In this document: positions 1 through 10,029 of the stretch, in pieces
Layout of the letters: every line of letters begins with the position of its first letter
Position numbering within the stretch: position 1 is the stretch's first letter
Source: Symbiodinium natans
Taxonomy: Eukaryota > Sar > Dinophyceae > Suessiales > Symbiodiniaceae
DNA length: 64,000 nucleotides
Reading direction: 5' to 3'
NCBI GenBank assembly: GCA_905221605.1
Contig: CAJNDS010002479.1
Location: 205,001-269,000 of the forward strand
Position numbers and translations under genes: made by a program
Notes under the pieces: model-generated
The model's input: only the letters and a program-made list of their open reading frames with translations
What the model was told of the DNA's origin: nothing
Databases searched by the model: none

Positions 1-1815
1 AAGCTCCTCAACTCCATATCTCCTACACGGTAAGCTCCCAAACTCCTAAAAATATAAACCCTTTCATATGGGTAGTAGGTCCCTTTTTGGGGCTTATAAG
101 GGTGCCGTACTACAATCAAGAGATGCATCAAAAGCACATATACATATATATGTATAAATATATATACATATATGTATATATGTGTATGTATGTATATAGG
201 ACAAATGAGGAAGAGGGACTCTAGTTTAGAGACCTACCTATCTACGCCATAAGGTGAGGAAGCCTCTTCAGCTTGGAGGGGGACGACCATTACCGCGCGC
301 AGCAAGAGTGGAACCAAGTACAGCCCCATCACGGTGTGCGCCCGGCGCGGTTTTTAGGGTTTAGGCTTTAGGGTTTAGGGTTTAGGGATTAGGGTTTAGG
401 GGTTAGGGTTTAGGGCAATGCATGGAGCCCACTATCCCTAAGCCCTTAGCAGAGTAGTGCTCTATTGGGGTTTTTGTGGTGGGGTTTGCAAAGTTGAGGG
501 TTTGGGTTTATGGCGGCCCCGATCCCCGCAAACCTAACCTCAACTCCCCAAACTGAATCCTGAACTCTAAACCCCAAACCCTACCCCAGACCCTAAAACC
601 TTATACTTCAAAGGACCCTTACGGGTCGGGGTGGGTACCAGGATCGGGGGACTCAGTCGAGAGTTTGTAAATACGATGAATACAGTTAGGGATGGTAAGT
701 TAGGTTCCGTTTCTGGTTTCCAGGGTGTACTTTGAGGTCGCCCGATCCTCCACGCACCCTAAACACGAAACCCCAACCCGCCGCGCCAGGTCATACCAGG
801 ATTGTCACATGACGTTCCGGCCGTGGGATCCTGAATCTTGTGCGCTGGCCGCGGCTTGGCCAAAGCCTGAACCCTAAACCCCAAAAACTTCAAACCCCCC
901 GCCCACCACCCCCCACCGTCGCCACCCCCAAACCCTAAACCCTAGACCCCCTAAACACCTAAACCCCTAAACCCCTAAACCCCCTGAACCCCCTAAACCC
1001 CCTCAACCCCCTAAACCCCTAAACCCCCTAAACCCCTAACAAACCCCTAGGGTTTAGGGTTTGGGGTTTAGGGTTCCATAAACCCCAAAACCTCTCCGAG
1101 GCCGCCATCCACAACCGCATCATCCACTTCCCCATCCGTCCGAAGAGTGTGGTCTTCGCGTTGGGTTGCTCACTTCAGCTCGGTGCTCAGGTGGTGTGGG
1201 GTTTAGGGTTTCGAGTTTAGGGTTTACGGTTTAGGGTTTAGGAATAGTCGGCGCGCCCCTGGCACAGCTAGCATACCTGCGGCACCCTAAACTGAAGCCC
1301 TATAACCTTTCAACTTAGAACTCTTTAATCTTAAGCCCCGGAGCCAAACACCTTACGAGCCCTAAGCCCTAAGCCCTAAGCCCTAAGCCCTAAACCCTAA
1401 ACCCTAAACCCTAAACCCTAAACCCTAAACCCTAAACCCTAAACCTTAAACCCTAAACCCTAAGCCAAAAAAAAATCTACGGTTGGAACCATGGGCCCGT
1501 AGTCTGGTCCCTTGGTATGGGCCCAAATTGTGCGTAGTACGCATAAAGGTTATGTAACAGGGGACCCAAATTAAGGGCCCCTTAGGGTTTAGGGTTTAGG
1601 GTTTAGGGTTTAGGATAGGGTTTAGGGTTTAGGGTTTAGGGTTTAGGGTTTAGGGTTTACCCGCCTAAACCAACAGCATCTGGCGGGCAGCAGATTCCGG
1701 CTCAGGGAAAGCCCCCGTGGTCCGGTAAAGCTCGCTGCATGAGCTTGTTGTTTGTATGTCCTGGCTTGGTAAGAGATGTCAAAGGCATGCGGTTTCAATA
1801 GGCTGAACCAAAAGG
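1..1815. repeat. Telomere-type repeat mosaic, no gene
   Basis: This stretch is mostly perfect and degenerate TTTAGGG/CCCTAAA heptamers that change orientation several times. The clearest runs are 353-415 (+), 920-1055 (mainly CCCCTAAA/CCCTAAA), 1363-1462 (CCCTAAG grading into CCCTAAA) and 1583-1660 (TTTAGGG). An AT-rich tatata/catata microsatellite lies at about 138-200. Short unique segments between the runs show no recognisable coding sequence. Confidence 0.8.
1473..1592 (+). repeat. Dispersed GGGCCC-rich repeat, copy 1
   Basis: A non-telomeric block begins with the motif GTTGGAACCATGGGCCC and continues with a second GGTATGGGCCC, a TGTGCGTAGTACG-like segment and AATTAAGGGCCCCTTA. The same series of landmarks (TTGGAACCAT, GGGCC, TGTGTAGTG, AATTAAGGGCCC) recurs at 35533-35710, so this is a repeated sequence and not unique DNA. 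No coding potential is seen. Confidence 0.5.
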
Positions 1816-1872
1816 GTGCTTAAGAGAGGGAAATTGCCACTCTTGCGTCCTTGTCGTACCTCAGTTGATGCG

Positions 1873-2991
1873 ATGATTCATGTGTGTCTGACTTCGGGAG
1901 TGGAGGTGGCTGCCGTGCTTGTGGACGATGTTGATGACGTGCTGACGTTAAAAAGACATGTGCAAGCGACGCACGGGATCTCCCGATTTCGTCAGCGGAT
2001 GGCTTTGGAGGGCAGGGATCTTCACGATGGCGAGAAGCTTGCCGGTTCAGACGTGCAGTTGGTTCTGCTTTCCCATGCTGGCACGTCCATGGAACAGGTG
2101 CAGCAGTTGCTTGGTGCTGCCAGGCTAGGAGACTTCATGGACGTCGAGGAGATACTCGGGCGACCGCAGGATCCTAACCTGACTGTTGATGTTCGCTTGC
2201 CACCAACTGCCCTGGGTCTGGCCACGCAGGGAGCTCATGTGGAAGTCGTTCGTATGCTCTTGGAAGCCAATGCAGACACCAACAGGGCTGGCACTTTCCG
2301 TAGTAGCTGCCAGACACCAGTGGGACTGGCTGCCCGCACGGGCCAGGTGGAGATTCTGCGCATTTTGTTGGAGGCGCGGGCACGGGTGGATAGGCTCTGC
2401 ACCACCAGGGGCCGAAGTGAGACACCTCTTTGCATGGCAGCTTGCCGTGGCCATGTTGCAACTGTGCGGCTACTGCGAGATGCCCGCGCTGACGTTAACA
2501 AGACTGGGCCTCACTCAGGCACGCCACTGCTCGCGGCGTCTCGCAATGGCCACAAAGCTGTGGTACACTTGCTTCTTGATGTGAGAGCTGACACGGAACG
2601 TATCTGTCATGATAGTTCCGTGACGGCTCTCGTTGCAGCATCTGACAGGGGCCGTGTGGAGATTGTCCGCATGTTGCTGGGTGCGGGCGCGAGGGTGGAT
2701 CGGCCAGGAGCGCTTGGAACGCCTCTGGCGGCGGCGGCTCGCAAGGGCCACCAGGGAGTTGTAAGGCAGTTGTTGCGAGCCGGTGCTGATCCGGATTTGC
2801 AATATGGACCCATGGGCGAGACGGCTTTAGATGTGGCAATCCGATGGAAGAAACAAGATGTTGTTGACATGCTGCTTCAGGCCAGCAGCGGTGCCGGAAC
2901 GATGTGTCAGAATGAGGGTGTCTTCCCCTCTCTTGTGCCGCGAGAGCCAGCCGCACGTTGTGCAGCCTCCCTAGAGGCTCAGGGAACTTAG
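1873..2991 (+). CDS. Ubiquitin-like / ankyrin repeat protein
   Basis: This is a single uninterrupted reading frame of 372 codons from the first ATG. The frame stays open upstream to 1816 through a GTG, but the ubiquitin-like fold starts right at the ATG, so 1873 is preferred. Residues 1-70 look like a ubiquitin-like domain: a beta strand (MIHVCLTSG), a helix with LTLKRHVQ, then FRQRMALEGRDLHDGEKL and QLVLLS. From about residue 75 to 335 there are about eight ankyrin repeats, shown by TPLxxAAxxGHxxVVxLLLxxxAD-type units such as TPLLAASRNGHKAVVHLLL. Ankyrin stacks bind other proteins. The partner and pathway cannot be read from sequence. The last 35 residues are low-complexity. The gene lies alone between telomere-type repeats. 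Lack of introns fits a retroposed or naturally intronless dinoflagellate gene. I saw no spliced-leader relic just upstream. Confidence 0.8.
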   Translation: MIHVCLTSGVEVAAVLVDDVDDVLTLKRHVQATHGISRFRQRMALEGRDLHDGEKLAGSDVQLVLLSHAGTSMEQVQQLLGAARLGDFMDVEEILGRPQDPNLTVDVRLPPTALGLATQGAHVEVVRMLLEANADTNRAGTFRSSCQTPVGLAARTGQVEILRILLEARARVDRLCTTRGRSETPLCMAACRGHVATVRLLRDARADVNKTGPHSGTPLLAASRNGHKAVVHLLLDVRADTERICHDSSVTALVAASDRGRVEIVRMLLGAGARVDRPGALGTPLAAAARKGHQGVVRQLLRAGADPDLQYGPMGETALDVAIRWKKQDVVDMLLQASSGAGTMCQNEGVFPSLVPREPAARCAASLEAQGT

Positions 2992-3865
2992 TATGCAGGT
3001 TTCAGTACACTTTCTAGTTTTTCACCAGCTACTTCCTAGTTTCCTTAAAGTTTTGGAAAACCACCCCCAAGTTCCCTGGGCCTCCAAGAATGTCTGAAGA
3101 ATGTCTGAAGATTCGGAGTGTGTGTCGAGCAATTTCACAGCCAGGGCTGTCTTTGAGGAGGAGGCCCTGGCGAGGATAGCCCTAAGCCCTAAACCCTAAA
3201 ACCTAATCCCAACATGCCCAAAAGTCCCCCCTAAACCCCCTAAAGTCTAAGCCGTCTAAGCCGTCTAAACCCTGCTAAACCCAAACCCTACACCCTAAAC
3301 TTGATCCCAAGCACGGCACCAATCCCGCGCAGAGCAAAAAGGGGCGCGAGGGCCGCGCTGGCGGCCTCAGGGTTTCTGCCTCGAAGCCTATGGGTTTAGG
3401 GTTTAGGGTGTAGGGTATAGGGTGTGCTCGGCGATAAAGCCTCATCATCCCGAGTAGTTTGGGGTCTTCCTCAATAGCGTGTCCCCGCCGGGGGGGGGGG
3501 GGGGGGGGGCGGCCGGGCATCAACATGAACCCGAAACAACAAACGCGGATCATCCCCGACCCCTAAACCCCAAACCCCAACCTAAACCCGAAACCCTAAA
3601 CCCTAAACCCTAAACCCTAAAACCCTAAACCCTAAGCCCGGAACCCAAAACCTGAAACCCTAAACCCGAAGTCAGCAGAAAAAATGGAGGCCCCGTCCGG
3701 CCCCTCCCCCCCCAGAATACGGAGTCGTACCAAACCCCCCAAAACCCTAAAGCCTTCAAACTAAAGCCCTCAAACAGAAAAACCCTCACACCTCAAATCC
3801 TAAACCCCTAAGCCCGAAGCCCTAAACCCTAAACCTCTCCTACTAATTATTATAAACCTTAATGG

Positions 3866-3995
3866 CATTCGTGGGCAAGGCCCATTTTTTGGCGGGCACA
3901 GGCCCGCTTCTTCGTGGGCAAGGCCCATTTCTTCGTCATTTTTTCGTGTGCAAGGCCGGCCCAAAAAATTCGTGGGCATAGGCCCGAGGCTTCGT
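3866..3995 (+). repeat. Imperfect tandem repeat TTCGTGGGCAAGGCCCAT
   Basis: A unit reading TTCGTGGGCAAGGCCCAT, with variants (GGCGGGCACAGGCCCGCT, TTCGTGTGCAAGGCC, TTCGTGGGCATAGGCCCG), occurs about five times. Each unit holds a small palindrome GGGC..GGCCC. It is non-coding. Confidence 0.6.
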
Positions 3996-3997
3996 GG

Positions 3998-4093
3998 CCC
4001 CTAAACCCTTGAGGCCCTGAACCCTTGAGACCCTAAACCCGTGAGGCCCTAAACCCTTGAGACCCGAAACCCTTGAGACCCGAAACCCTTGCG
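3998..4093 (+). repeat. 16-bp tandem array built on CCCTAAA
   Basis: Six consecutive units of exactly 16 bases follow the pattern CCCTAAACCCTTGAGG, with variants CCCTGAA, CCCGAAA and CCCTTGAGA. Each unit is a telomere heptamer plus a nine-base extension, so this is a secondary array that arose from the telomere-type repeat. Confidence 0.75.
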
Positions 4094-4975
4094 AACCCTA
4101 CTAGTTTTTTGTTTTATTGAGATAAGAAGAAACTTTGTGTGTCTTAATGCTGTGGGAACTCCGGGACCCTAAACCCTTAACCCTTAACCCTAAACCCTAA
4201 ACCCGAAACCCGAAACCCGAAACCCTTTTCCGAGAGCCCAGGACCCTGAGCCACATCGCTGACACGCTGGGTCCGAAGGGGAGATTGATCGGGGTGCTGC
4301 ACCTTGGCAGCCCAGTGGTACTCTTTTCCCCATAAACCCTAAACCCCTAAACCCTAAAACCCTAAACCCTAAACCCTAAAACCCTAAACCCTAAGCCCGG
4401 AACCCTAAACCCGAAACCCGAAACCCTAAACCCTAAACCCTAAAAACAAGGGTCGACCTTATAAAATTATGGTTGCTGAGCCACCAAGGCACAAGAAGCA
4501 GCCGTTGCCCTGTCGCTTGGCGATTGTGTAGGCTGAGGTGGGGTTTAGGGTTGAGGGTTTACAGGGTTTAGGGTTTAGGGTTTAGGTTTAGGATTTAGGG
4601 TTTAGGGTTTAGGGTTTAGGTTTCATGGTTCAGGGTTTAGGGTTTAGGGTTTAGGGTGTAGGGCTTAGGGCTTTAAGGCTTGAAGTTGAAGGCTCTAGGG
4701 CTTGAGAGTCTGGTTGAAGGTTGTAAGGCCTTGCTGAACTCAAGCGCAGCGCGGCAGCCTGCTCCACAGCCCTCCAACCTTGACACGCCTTTTGGGGTGT
4801 AGGCTTTAGGGTTTAGGGTTTAGGGTTTAGAGTTCAGAGTTTAGGGTCCCCACCAAGCCCCCCCCCCCCCCCTCCCCACTCTCCTAAAGTTTCAGCGCCC
4901 AAATCCGCAAGAGCAACGAAGGTCCCACCAGAGAGGACTGCTGGGTCTCCGAAAGCATGCGCAGTCGCCGGTGAG

Positions 4976-5190
4976 GTTTAGGGTTTTAGGGTTTAGGTTA
5001 GGGTTTAGGGTTTAGGGTTTAGGGTTTAGGGTTTAGGGTTTTAGGGTTTAGGGTTTAGGGTTTAGGGTTTAGGGTTTAGGGTTTAGGGTTTAGGGTTTAG
5101 GGTTTAGGGTTTAGGGTTTAGGGTTTAGGGTTTAGGGTTTAGGGTTTAGGGTTTAGGGTTTAGGGTTTAGGGTTTAAGGTTTAGGGCAGG
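4976..5190 (+). repeat. Long TTTAGGG array
   Basis: This is one of the longest near-perfect TTTAGGG runs in the window, about 215 bases. Only occasional slips occur (TTTTAGGG, TTAGGG, TTTAAGG). It lies inside the sequence, flanked by unique DNA on both sides, so it is an interstitial array and not a chromosome end. Confidence 0.9.
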
Positions 5191-5461
5191 GGTTTTGAGG
5201 TTTAGGGAATAGGGCTGTTGGGGTGTGCCTTAGCAGCCGAACGGACCCCAAAAACCAAGAGCTGCACTTGCAGGATCAGCATCTTCATGAAGCGGCACCC
5301 GAATACCACTGTCATCACCCAGGACATCCAGCGGCCAGGCCTAAAGCCCTATTTGCTGCACCCTGAACCTCAAGATAGGGTTTAGGGTCAGGGTTTAGGG
5401 TTTAGGGTTTAGGGGGGGGTTTAGGGTTTAGGGTTTAGGGTTTGGGGCTTGGGGCTTGCGG

Positions 5462-6790
5462 TCTGGGGTGTACAGGTTTATATCTGCAGAGCTTTACAGG
5501 GTCTAGCGAGCGTATGGGTGTTATGTGGCTTGTATGTGGGTAGGGCAGAGAGCTGTGATGTGGGCTGACATGCGCGGATGACATGCGCTACGCCTGGCGG
5601 CTCTGCTTTCAATGCGTGACTCACACGCGTTCGCCACGCAGACCTGGAGACGTTCGATCCACTTAAACGTCGATGCGGTGGCAGGAATGCCGATTTGTCC
5701 TACCATCACTACTCTCTGTATGCGTTTGACACGGGATAGTGCTCCTTCGAGAGCTTGAACATCGGCCTGTTGTTTTCACCAGTCATGCAATATGTCCTGC
5801 CTTGAGGATGTCCGGCGCCCAACGAAAGACAATTTGAGGGCCTGATATGACAAGAGCCCAAGCTTCACGGACGATGTGGGCAGTGCCGAGAGTGCCGCAA
5901 TCCCGCTTGGCCTAGGGGGCTTGCAAACCCCCCAGGAGCCGTAGTATGCCGTAGTTCAGTCGCCTTCTCCGAGTTCGGCGAGCTTAAGGGACGCGAACTG
6001 CCGAAATTATTCTTCCTTTTACAGTATATCATGATATTATGTCAAGCCATTATTTTGTTTAATTAAGTTTTGTTTCTATCATCCCATTAGTATATGTTTT
6101 TCTTAAATCGTGGCGAATGAACATGTTAGTATATGGTTATTTGCAGAATTGTATATTATGATCTTGTAATCCTACTGTCTTTATATTCATGCTTTTTTGT
6201 TCCGTTATCTTATTGGATTATTTATTTTATTGTATCATTATCTTACTATATCATATGAATTCGGGTACTATATTCTGAACGAGATCCAGGAGTCACTGCT
6301 CGCGAGCGCCTGGAGACACCAGGCGAATGGCAGTGTGCCGCACGCGTGGCATGGTCCCGCTGCTTATCGAGGCGCGTGCCTGCGAGACTTGACACGTGCC
6401 TGAAGGCGATTAAATGAAGCGTGTCTCTGCGTTTGATCTGAACGTCGTCGTGCCGACGCAATCTCGCAAAAACTCCCGGCACCGTCTCCTGTATATATAC
6501 TGGTACTGCGCGGAAGCTTGAAGAATGCCGTGGACGACCCGGACTTTGCAAACCAACGCGCGAGCAAGCCTCAGTGTCTCTTTCAAGTAAATACGCACAT
6601 TCGCATGCCTTCAAAAGAAAGTTGAAGGCGGAGCAAGTGCGGTTGATGAAAGTGGGGGGAGCAAGTATTTCTTGCAAGCATTTCGCATTTTGACTGGCCG
6701 CCTTGAACAAGTTTCGCTGGCAGATTCTCTGTACCACGGGATACAAACCCTGCCGTCGTTGCTGCGGGATCTCGTACAAGCACCCGGTAA
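5462..6790. other. Non-telomeric island without a recognised gene; AT-rich core
   Basis: No TTTAGGG-type repeat is present here. Bases 6000-6260 are strikingly AT-rich compared with all neighbours, including the mixed segment ATATCATGATATTATG. Minus-strand open frames at 5521-5709 (62 codons) and 6246-6779 (177 codons) and short plus-strand frames exist. None shows a recognisable domain, and the 177-codon frame has no obvious bias. I do not call a gene. Confidence 0.5.
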
Positions 6791-6800
6791 TCTTAATAAC

Positions 6801-6907
6801 CCAGAGACTCCAATACCCCTTAATTAAGGAATATTCCTTAAAGTATACTAGGGTTCCTTGTATGGGTTAAGGAATATTTCTTAATTAAGGGGTATTGGAG
6901 TCTCTGG
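6801..6907. mobile_element. Foldback (MITE-like) element, copy 1
   Basis: Two 41-base arms (6801-6841 and 6867-6907) are exact reverse complements except for one base. The outer end reads CCAGAGACTCCAATACCCCT and the inner part contains TTAATTAAGGAATATTCCTTAA. The loop is about 25 bases. The whole element could form a long hairpin. There is no coding capacity, so this would be a non-autonomous element or a foldback repeat. A diverged copy follows at 6994-7109, and a single-arm relic lies at 28659-28702. Confidence 0.8.
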
Positions 6908-6993
6908 TAAGGCTCCGTGGCATTCGCCAGCCATCCGCTCCTGCCTTGCTTTTGGCCAATTGGCGAGGTGCAACGGCCTACTTGTCCTTCCAA

Positions 6994-7109
6994 CCCAGGG
7001 GCTCCAAAACCCCTTAATTAAGGATAATACCTTACATCATATTCGAGCTCCGATGAACATTTTAAGAAATATTCCTTAATTGAGGGGGGGGGGTCTGGGA
7101 GTCTCTGGG
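6994..7109. mobile_element. Foldback element, copy 2 (diverged)
   Basis: The left arm contains GCTCCAAAACCCCTTAATTA and the right arm contains AATATTCCTTAATTGAGG followed by GGGAGTCTCTGGG. They match the arms of the element at 6801-6907 in the same order, but with more changes and an expanded G run (about 7084-7093). The two copies are less than 100 bases apart. Confidence 0.65.
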
Positions 7110-7569
7110 AAGAGCGAGCATGGTGAAGGCGGAGGATGCCACACATCTGCCATGTCTTACACCGATACAGCGAGTTGAGAACGATGTGCACGAGGGCGCT
7201 TCCCGGCCTTCCACCATGGAGATCCACAAAGGTTCCGGCGGGCCCGCTCGGCACTTCAAGACGTTCCGGGGTACTCAGTGTCTCTCTATCCGTCCTCATT
7301 GGAGTGGGATGTAGCTCGACTCCCATTTCCGCGTGGATGGAGGTTGTCGTGGTTGCGTTTTGTTTTTTTGGCTCTTGTTTGCGGTGGTGTGCTGGCTTTT
7401 AGATTACTTTGTCTGTTTTACTCTGTCGTAGAAACATTGGTTAGCCGGACAAGGTGCCGGACACCTTTCCTTGCAGGCGTCCTCTAGCTCTGTGATCTCT
7501 TCAAGCCGTCCCCCTCGCCGTCGACTTTGAGTCTTGCATGCACATGATGCTCCTGCCAGCACCATAACA

Positions 7570-7827
7570 ATGCCTTTGCGCGTCATCGCTATGGTAAAGT
7601 GCGTTGCTCCTGTCGCTCTTGTGCTGATGGCCCTGCTTCTCCGTCACATGCACTTCTGGAATGTGTTGCATCTTCTCAACTCTGCGCCAGCGCTGGCGAA
7701 TGCAAACTCGCAGTTCGAGCGTGCTGAGTTTGCAGACGCTTCTTCAGCTCAGACCCCATTATCATTTCGACGCGTGGTTTTGCGCACATTCTGTTTGTGG
7801 CCAATATATTCGGCGTGTGAGATGTGA
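7570..7827 (+). CDS. Small hypothetical protein with hydrophobic N-terminus
   Basis: An open frame of 85 codons starts at ATG 7570; a second ATG lies at 7591. The N-terminal part (MVKCVAPVALVLMALLL) is hydrophobic and could be a signal or membrane anchor, followed by a polar region with ANANSQFERAEF. It could be the first exon of a secreted or membrane protein. It matches nothing I recognise and may be chance, since overlapping frames of similar length occur here. Confidence 0.2.
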   Translation: MPLRVIAMVKCVAPVALVLMALLLRHMHFWNVLHLLNSAPALANANSQFERAEFADASSAQTPLSFRRVVLRTFCLWPIYSACEM

Positions 7828-7982
7828 CATGGTCCATGGTCCATTGTCCTCTGGAGGGGGGCATGAGGTCTAGTGATCTTGCTTTGGTGTGTTGCGATGC
7901 TCTCGTTTCTATCTACGTTTTGATTGGGCCCTGGTCCAGCACTTCCCAAGCAAAAAATTGAAAAGTCGCTCAAAACCCGTGG

Positions 7983-8272
7983 TGATGCCTGGAGCCCGCC
8001 TCGCCAGCTCCGTGACCTCCCCGTTGCTGGTGCAGCTGCGTGTGCTGATGCCTGGAGCCCCCGCGCCAGCTCGGTTTCATCTCCCTTGCTGGTGCGGGTG
8101 GTGATGCCTGGAGCCCGCCTACCTCTCCGTTGCTGGTGCAGCTGCGTGTGTTGATGCCTGGAGCCCGCCTCGCCAGCTCTGTTACCTCTCCGTTGCAGCT
8201 GCAGCTGCGTGTGCTGATGCCTGGAGCCCTCCTCGCCAGCCATCTCCCTTGCTGGTGCAGCTGCGTGTGCTC
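7983..8272 (+). repeat. Minisatellite, five units of 50-63 bp
   Basis: Units begin with TGATGCCTGGAGCCC at 7983, 8046, 8102, 8152 and 8215. Each continues with variants of CCTCGCCAGCTC, a TCTCCGTTGCTGG block and TGCAGCTGCGTGTGC. Length differs between units (63, 56, 50, 63, 57) through internal deletions. Both strands are open in places only because of the repeat composition. Confidence 0.85.
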
Positions 8273-8439
8273 ATGATTTCCTGCCGCCCCAATCGTACGT
8301 TTTTCCTCAAAAAACTTTAATCTGGACACGCAGCTTTGTGTCCATGTGGTTCAACAACGCATGCTTGCATCCGACCCTGCCCTGTTGCTGCCCTAGCTCC
8401 TCTAGCCTGGGCCTGCCAGCTCTCGCCCCTCCGGTTATG

Positions 8440-8492
8440 GTTGTCGTCGTGGTCGTCGTCGTCGCTGCCGTCGCCGTCGCTATTGTCGTCGT
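8440..8492 (+). repeat. GTC trinucleotide microsatellite
   Basis: An imperfect (GTC)n run contains GGTCGTCGTCGTCGCTGCC-type sequence, inside an otherwise unique 8280-8750 segment where I see no gene. Confidence 0.8.
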
Positions 8493-8758
8493 ACGTGCAA
8501 GTCGATATCATCATCATGAATGATCATGAATGTGGTTTCACTACTGACTTTGTTTCATGGTCGTTCAGGGACAGGAAAAATCTTTCCCAACATCATTCCG
8601 GTCATTTCAGTTTCGCCCTTTGGGTTATAGTTAGCTCCAGATCTAATATCAGTTCATGAACCACCATCCTAAACCGACAGCGGGGCTTGGGAGCATCCTA
8701 TGTATCCGTGAGCTACACAGAGCAACACATTTGCAAAAAATGGTACGACCCATTGGTT

Positions 8759-9365
8759 TGTTTGTGCACTTGCAGTTTGTGTGTTTTTTTGTGTGCGTTT
8801 GTGTATGTGCGTGCGCATGCGTATTCGTATGCGTATGCGTATGTGTATGCGTATTTGTGTGCGTATGCGATCGTATGCGTATGCGTATGTGCATGTGTGC
8901 ATGTGTGCATGTGTGCATGTGTGCATGTGTGCATGTGTGCATGTGTGTACGTGTGTATGTGTCTATGTGTGCATGTGTGCTTGTGTGCATGTGCGCATGT
9001 GCGCATGTGTGCATGTGTGCATGTGTGCATGTGTGCATGTGTGCATGTGCGCATGTGTGCATGTGTGCATGTGTGCATGTGTGCATGTGTGCTTGTGTGC
9101 TTGTGTGCTTGTGTGCATGTGTGCATGTGTGCATGTGTGCATGTGTGCATGTGTGTATGTGTGTATGTGTGTGTGTGTATGTGTGCATGTGTGTATGTGT
9201 GTATGTGTGTATGTATGTGTGTATGTATGTATTTCTGTATGACTGTATGACTGTATGTATGTATGTATGTATGTATGTATGTATGTATGTATGTATGTAT
9301 GTATGTATGTATGTATGTATGTATGTATGTATGTCTGTGTGTGTGTGTGTGTGTGTGTGTTTGTG
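8759..9365 (+). repeat. Compound TG-rich microsatellite
   Basis: This starts as TTTGTGTGTT/GCGTATGC sequence (8770-8890) and becomes (TGTGCA)n from about 8890 to 9160. It then runs through TGTGTATG units to (ATGT)n at 9253-9333 and (GT)n at 9334-9361. All six frames are open for long distances (Cys-Val-Cys-Met or His-Thr repeats), which is an artefact of composition and not evidence of genes. It abuts the LINE-like fragment that starts at about 9373. Confidence 0.95.
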
Positions 9366-9372
9366 TATGTGT

Positions 9373-9700
9373 CACCCGCACCGGGCTGCTGGAGATCGGC
9401 GGACGCTGGAGCGACGAAGCAGCTCAGTTCCTCTGTCTCCTTGCCCGTTGCCGGGCACGTGAGCTCCCCCCAGCACGTCGCGCCAATGCCACTTTTGCGT
9501 GGGTAGCCCGCTGGTCTGCGCATGTCTGCGCTCCTCTCCTTCGCCGCAGCCCGGGCGTTCGCAGCCAGCCTCCTTTCCCTCCCGATTGCAGGTACAGCCA
9601 ACGTCGATGGCCGCTGACGCCGGATCTCAGCGAGGTCCTTGTCGACGAGCGCTGGGAGGTCGCCCCTCCCCTCGCCAGCCGCCTGCCGCTGACGGCGTGA
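9373..9700 (+). pseudogene. LINE-like retrotransposon polyprotein, C-terminal fragment
   Basis: The translation LLEIGGRWSDEAAQFLCLLA followed by FAWVARWSA, and in another frame ALLSFAAARAFAASLLSLP, then DLSEVLVDERWE in the first frame, resembles the C-terminal tail of the non-LTR reverse transcriptase polyproteins I know from dinoflagellate genomes. A 10-base duplication (TCTGCG CATG TCTGCG near 9514-9530) causes the first frame change. Only the tail is present. The 5' side is cut off by the TG microsatellite, and the ending PPLASRLPLTA-stop at 9700 looks like the natural end. The family call is from memory of sequence pattern and was not searched. Confidence 0.5.
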
Positions 9701-10029
9701 TGCCGTTCGGCCACTAGTGCCGGTGTGGTCCCCGCTGGCCCACCGGCCCCCCGACCTTGACTGGAGAGACATGCAGCGTTGAAGAAGGAGCGTAAAAAAA
9801 CAAACATTCAGCACGCTGCCAAATTCTGCCTGCCATGCCATGCGCGCGTAGCTACTCGCGTAGCTCGTCGGTATTGCCGTGCGCGGCCCACACCTGATCG
9901 GAGGCGCGCCCGCCCATCAATGCTGGCAGCATTTTCGATGTGGAGGCGCCTGGCCTGGCACACCCCCAAGCACTCCCCCGGGCGCACAGGCCGCGGATTA
10001 CTTATGAGCGCAAGGCTTGCAAGCACGCA

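Larger units (their letters stand above)
2992..5461. repeat. Telomere-type repeat mosaic downstream of ankyrin gene
   Basis: Alternating CCCTAAA and TTTAGGG tracts are separated by short unique pieces. A pure G run lies at about 3490-3509 and a C run at about 4859-4872. Runs near 3590-3660, 4190-4220 and 4330-4440 show the variants CCCGAAA and AAACCCTAAAA. I see no gene. An open frame on the minus strand at 3275-3553 is made of repeat translation. Confidence 0.75.

Noticed and set aside
4976-5190. A true chromosome end (telomere)
   Set aside because: Unique sequence and further repeats in both orientations lie on both sides, so it is interstitial.
8649-9506. Long open frames on both strands rich in Cys-Val-Cys-Met or His-Thr
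   Set aside because: They are translations of the TG/ATGT microsatellite; every frame is open because the unit lacks stops.
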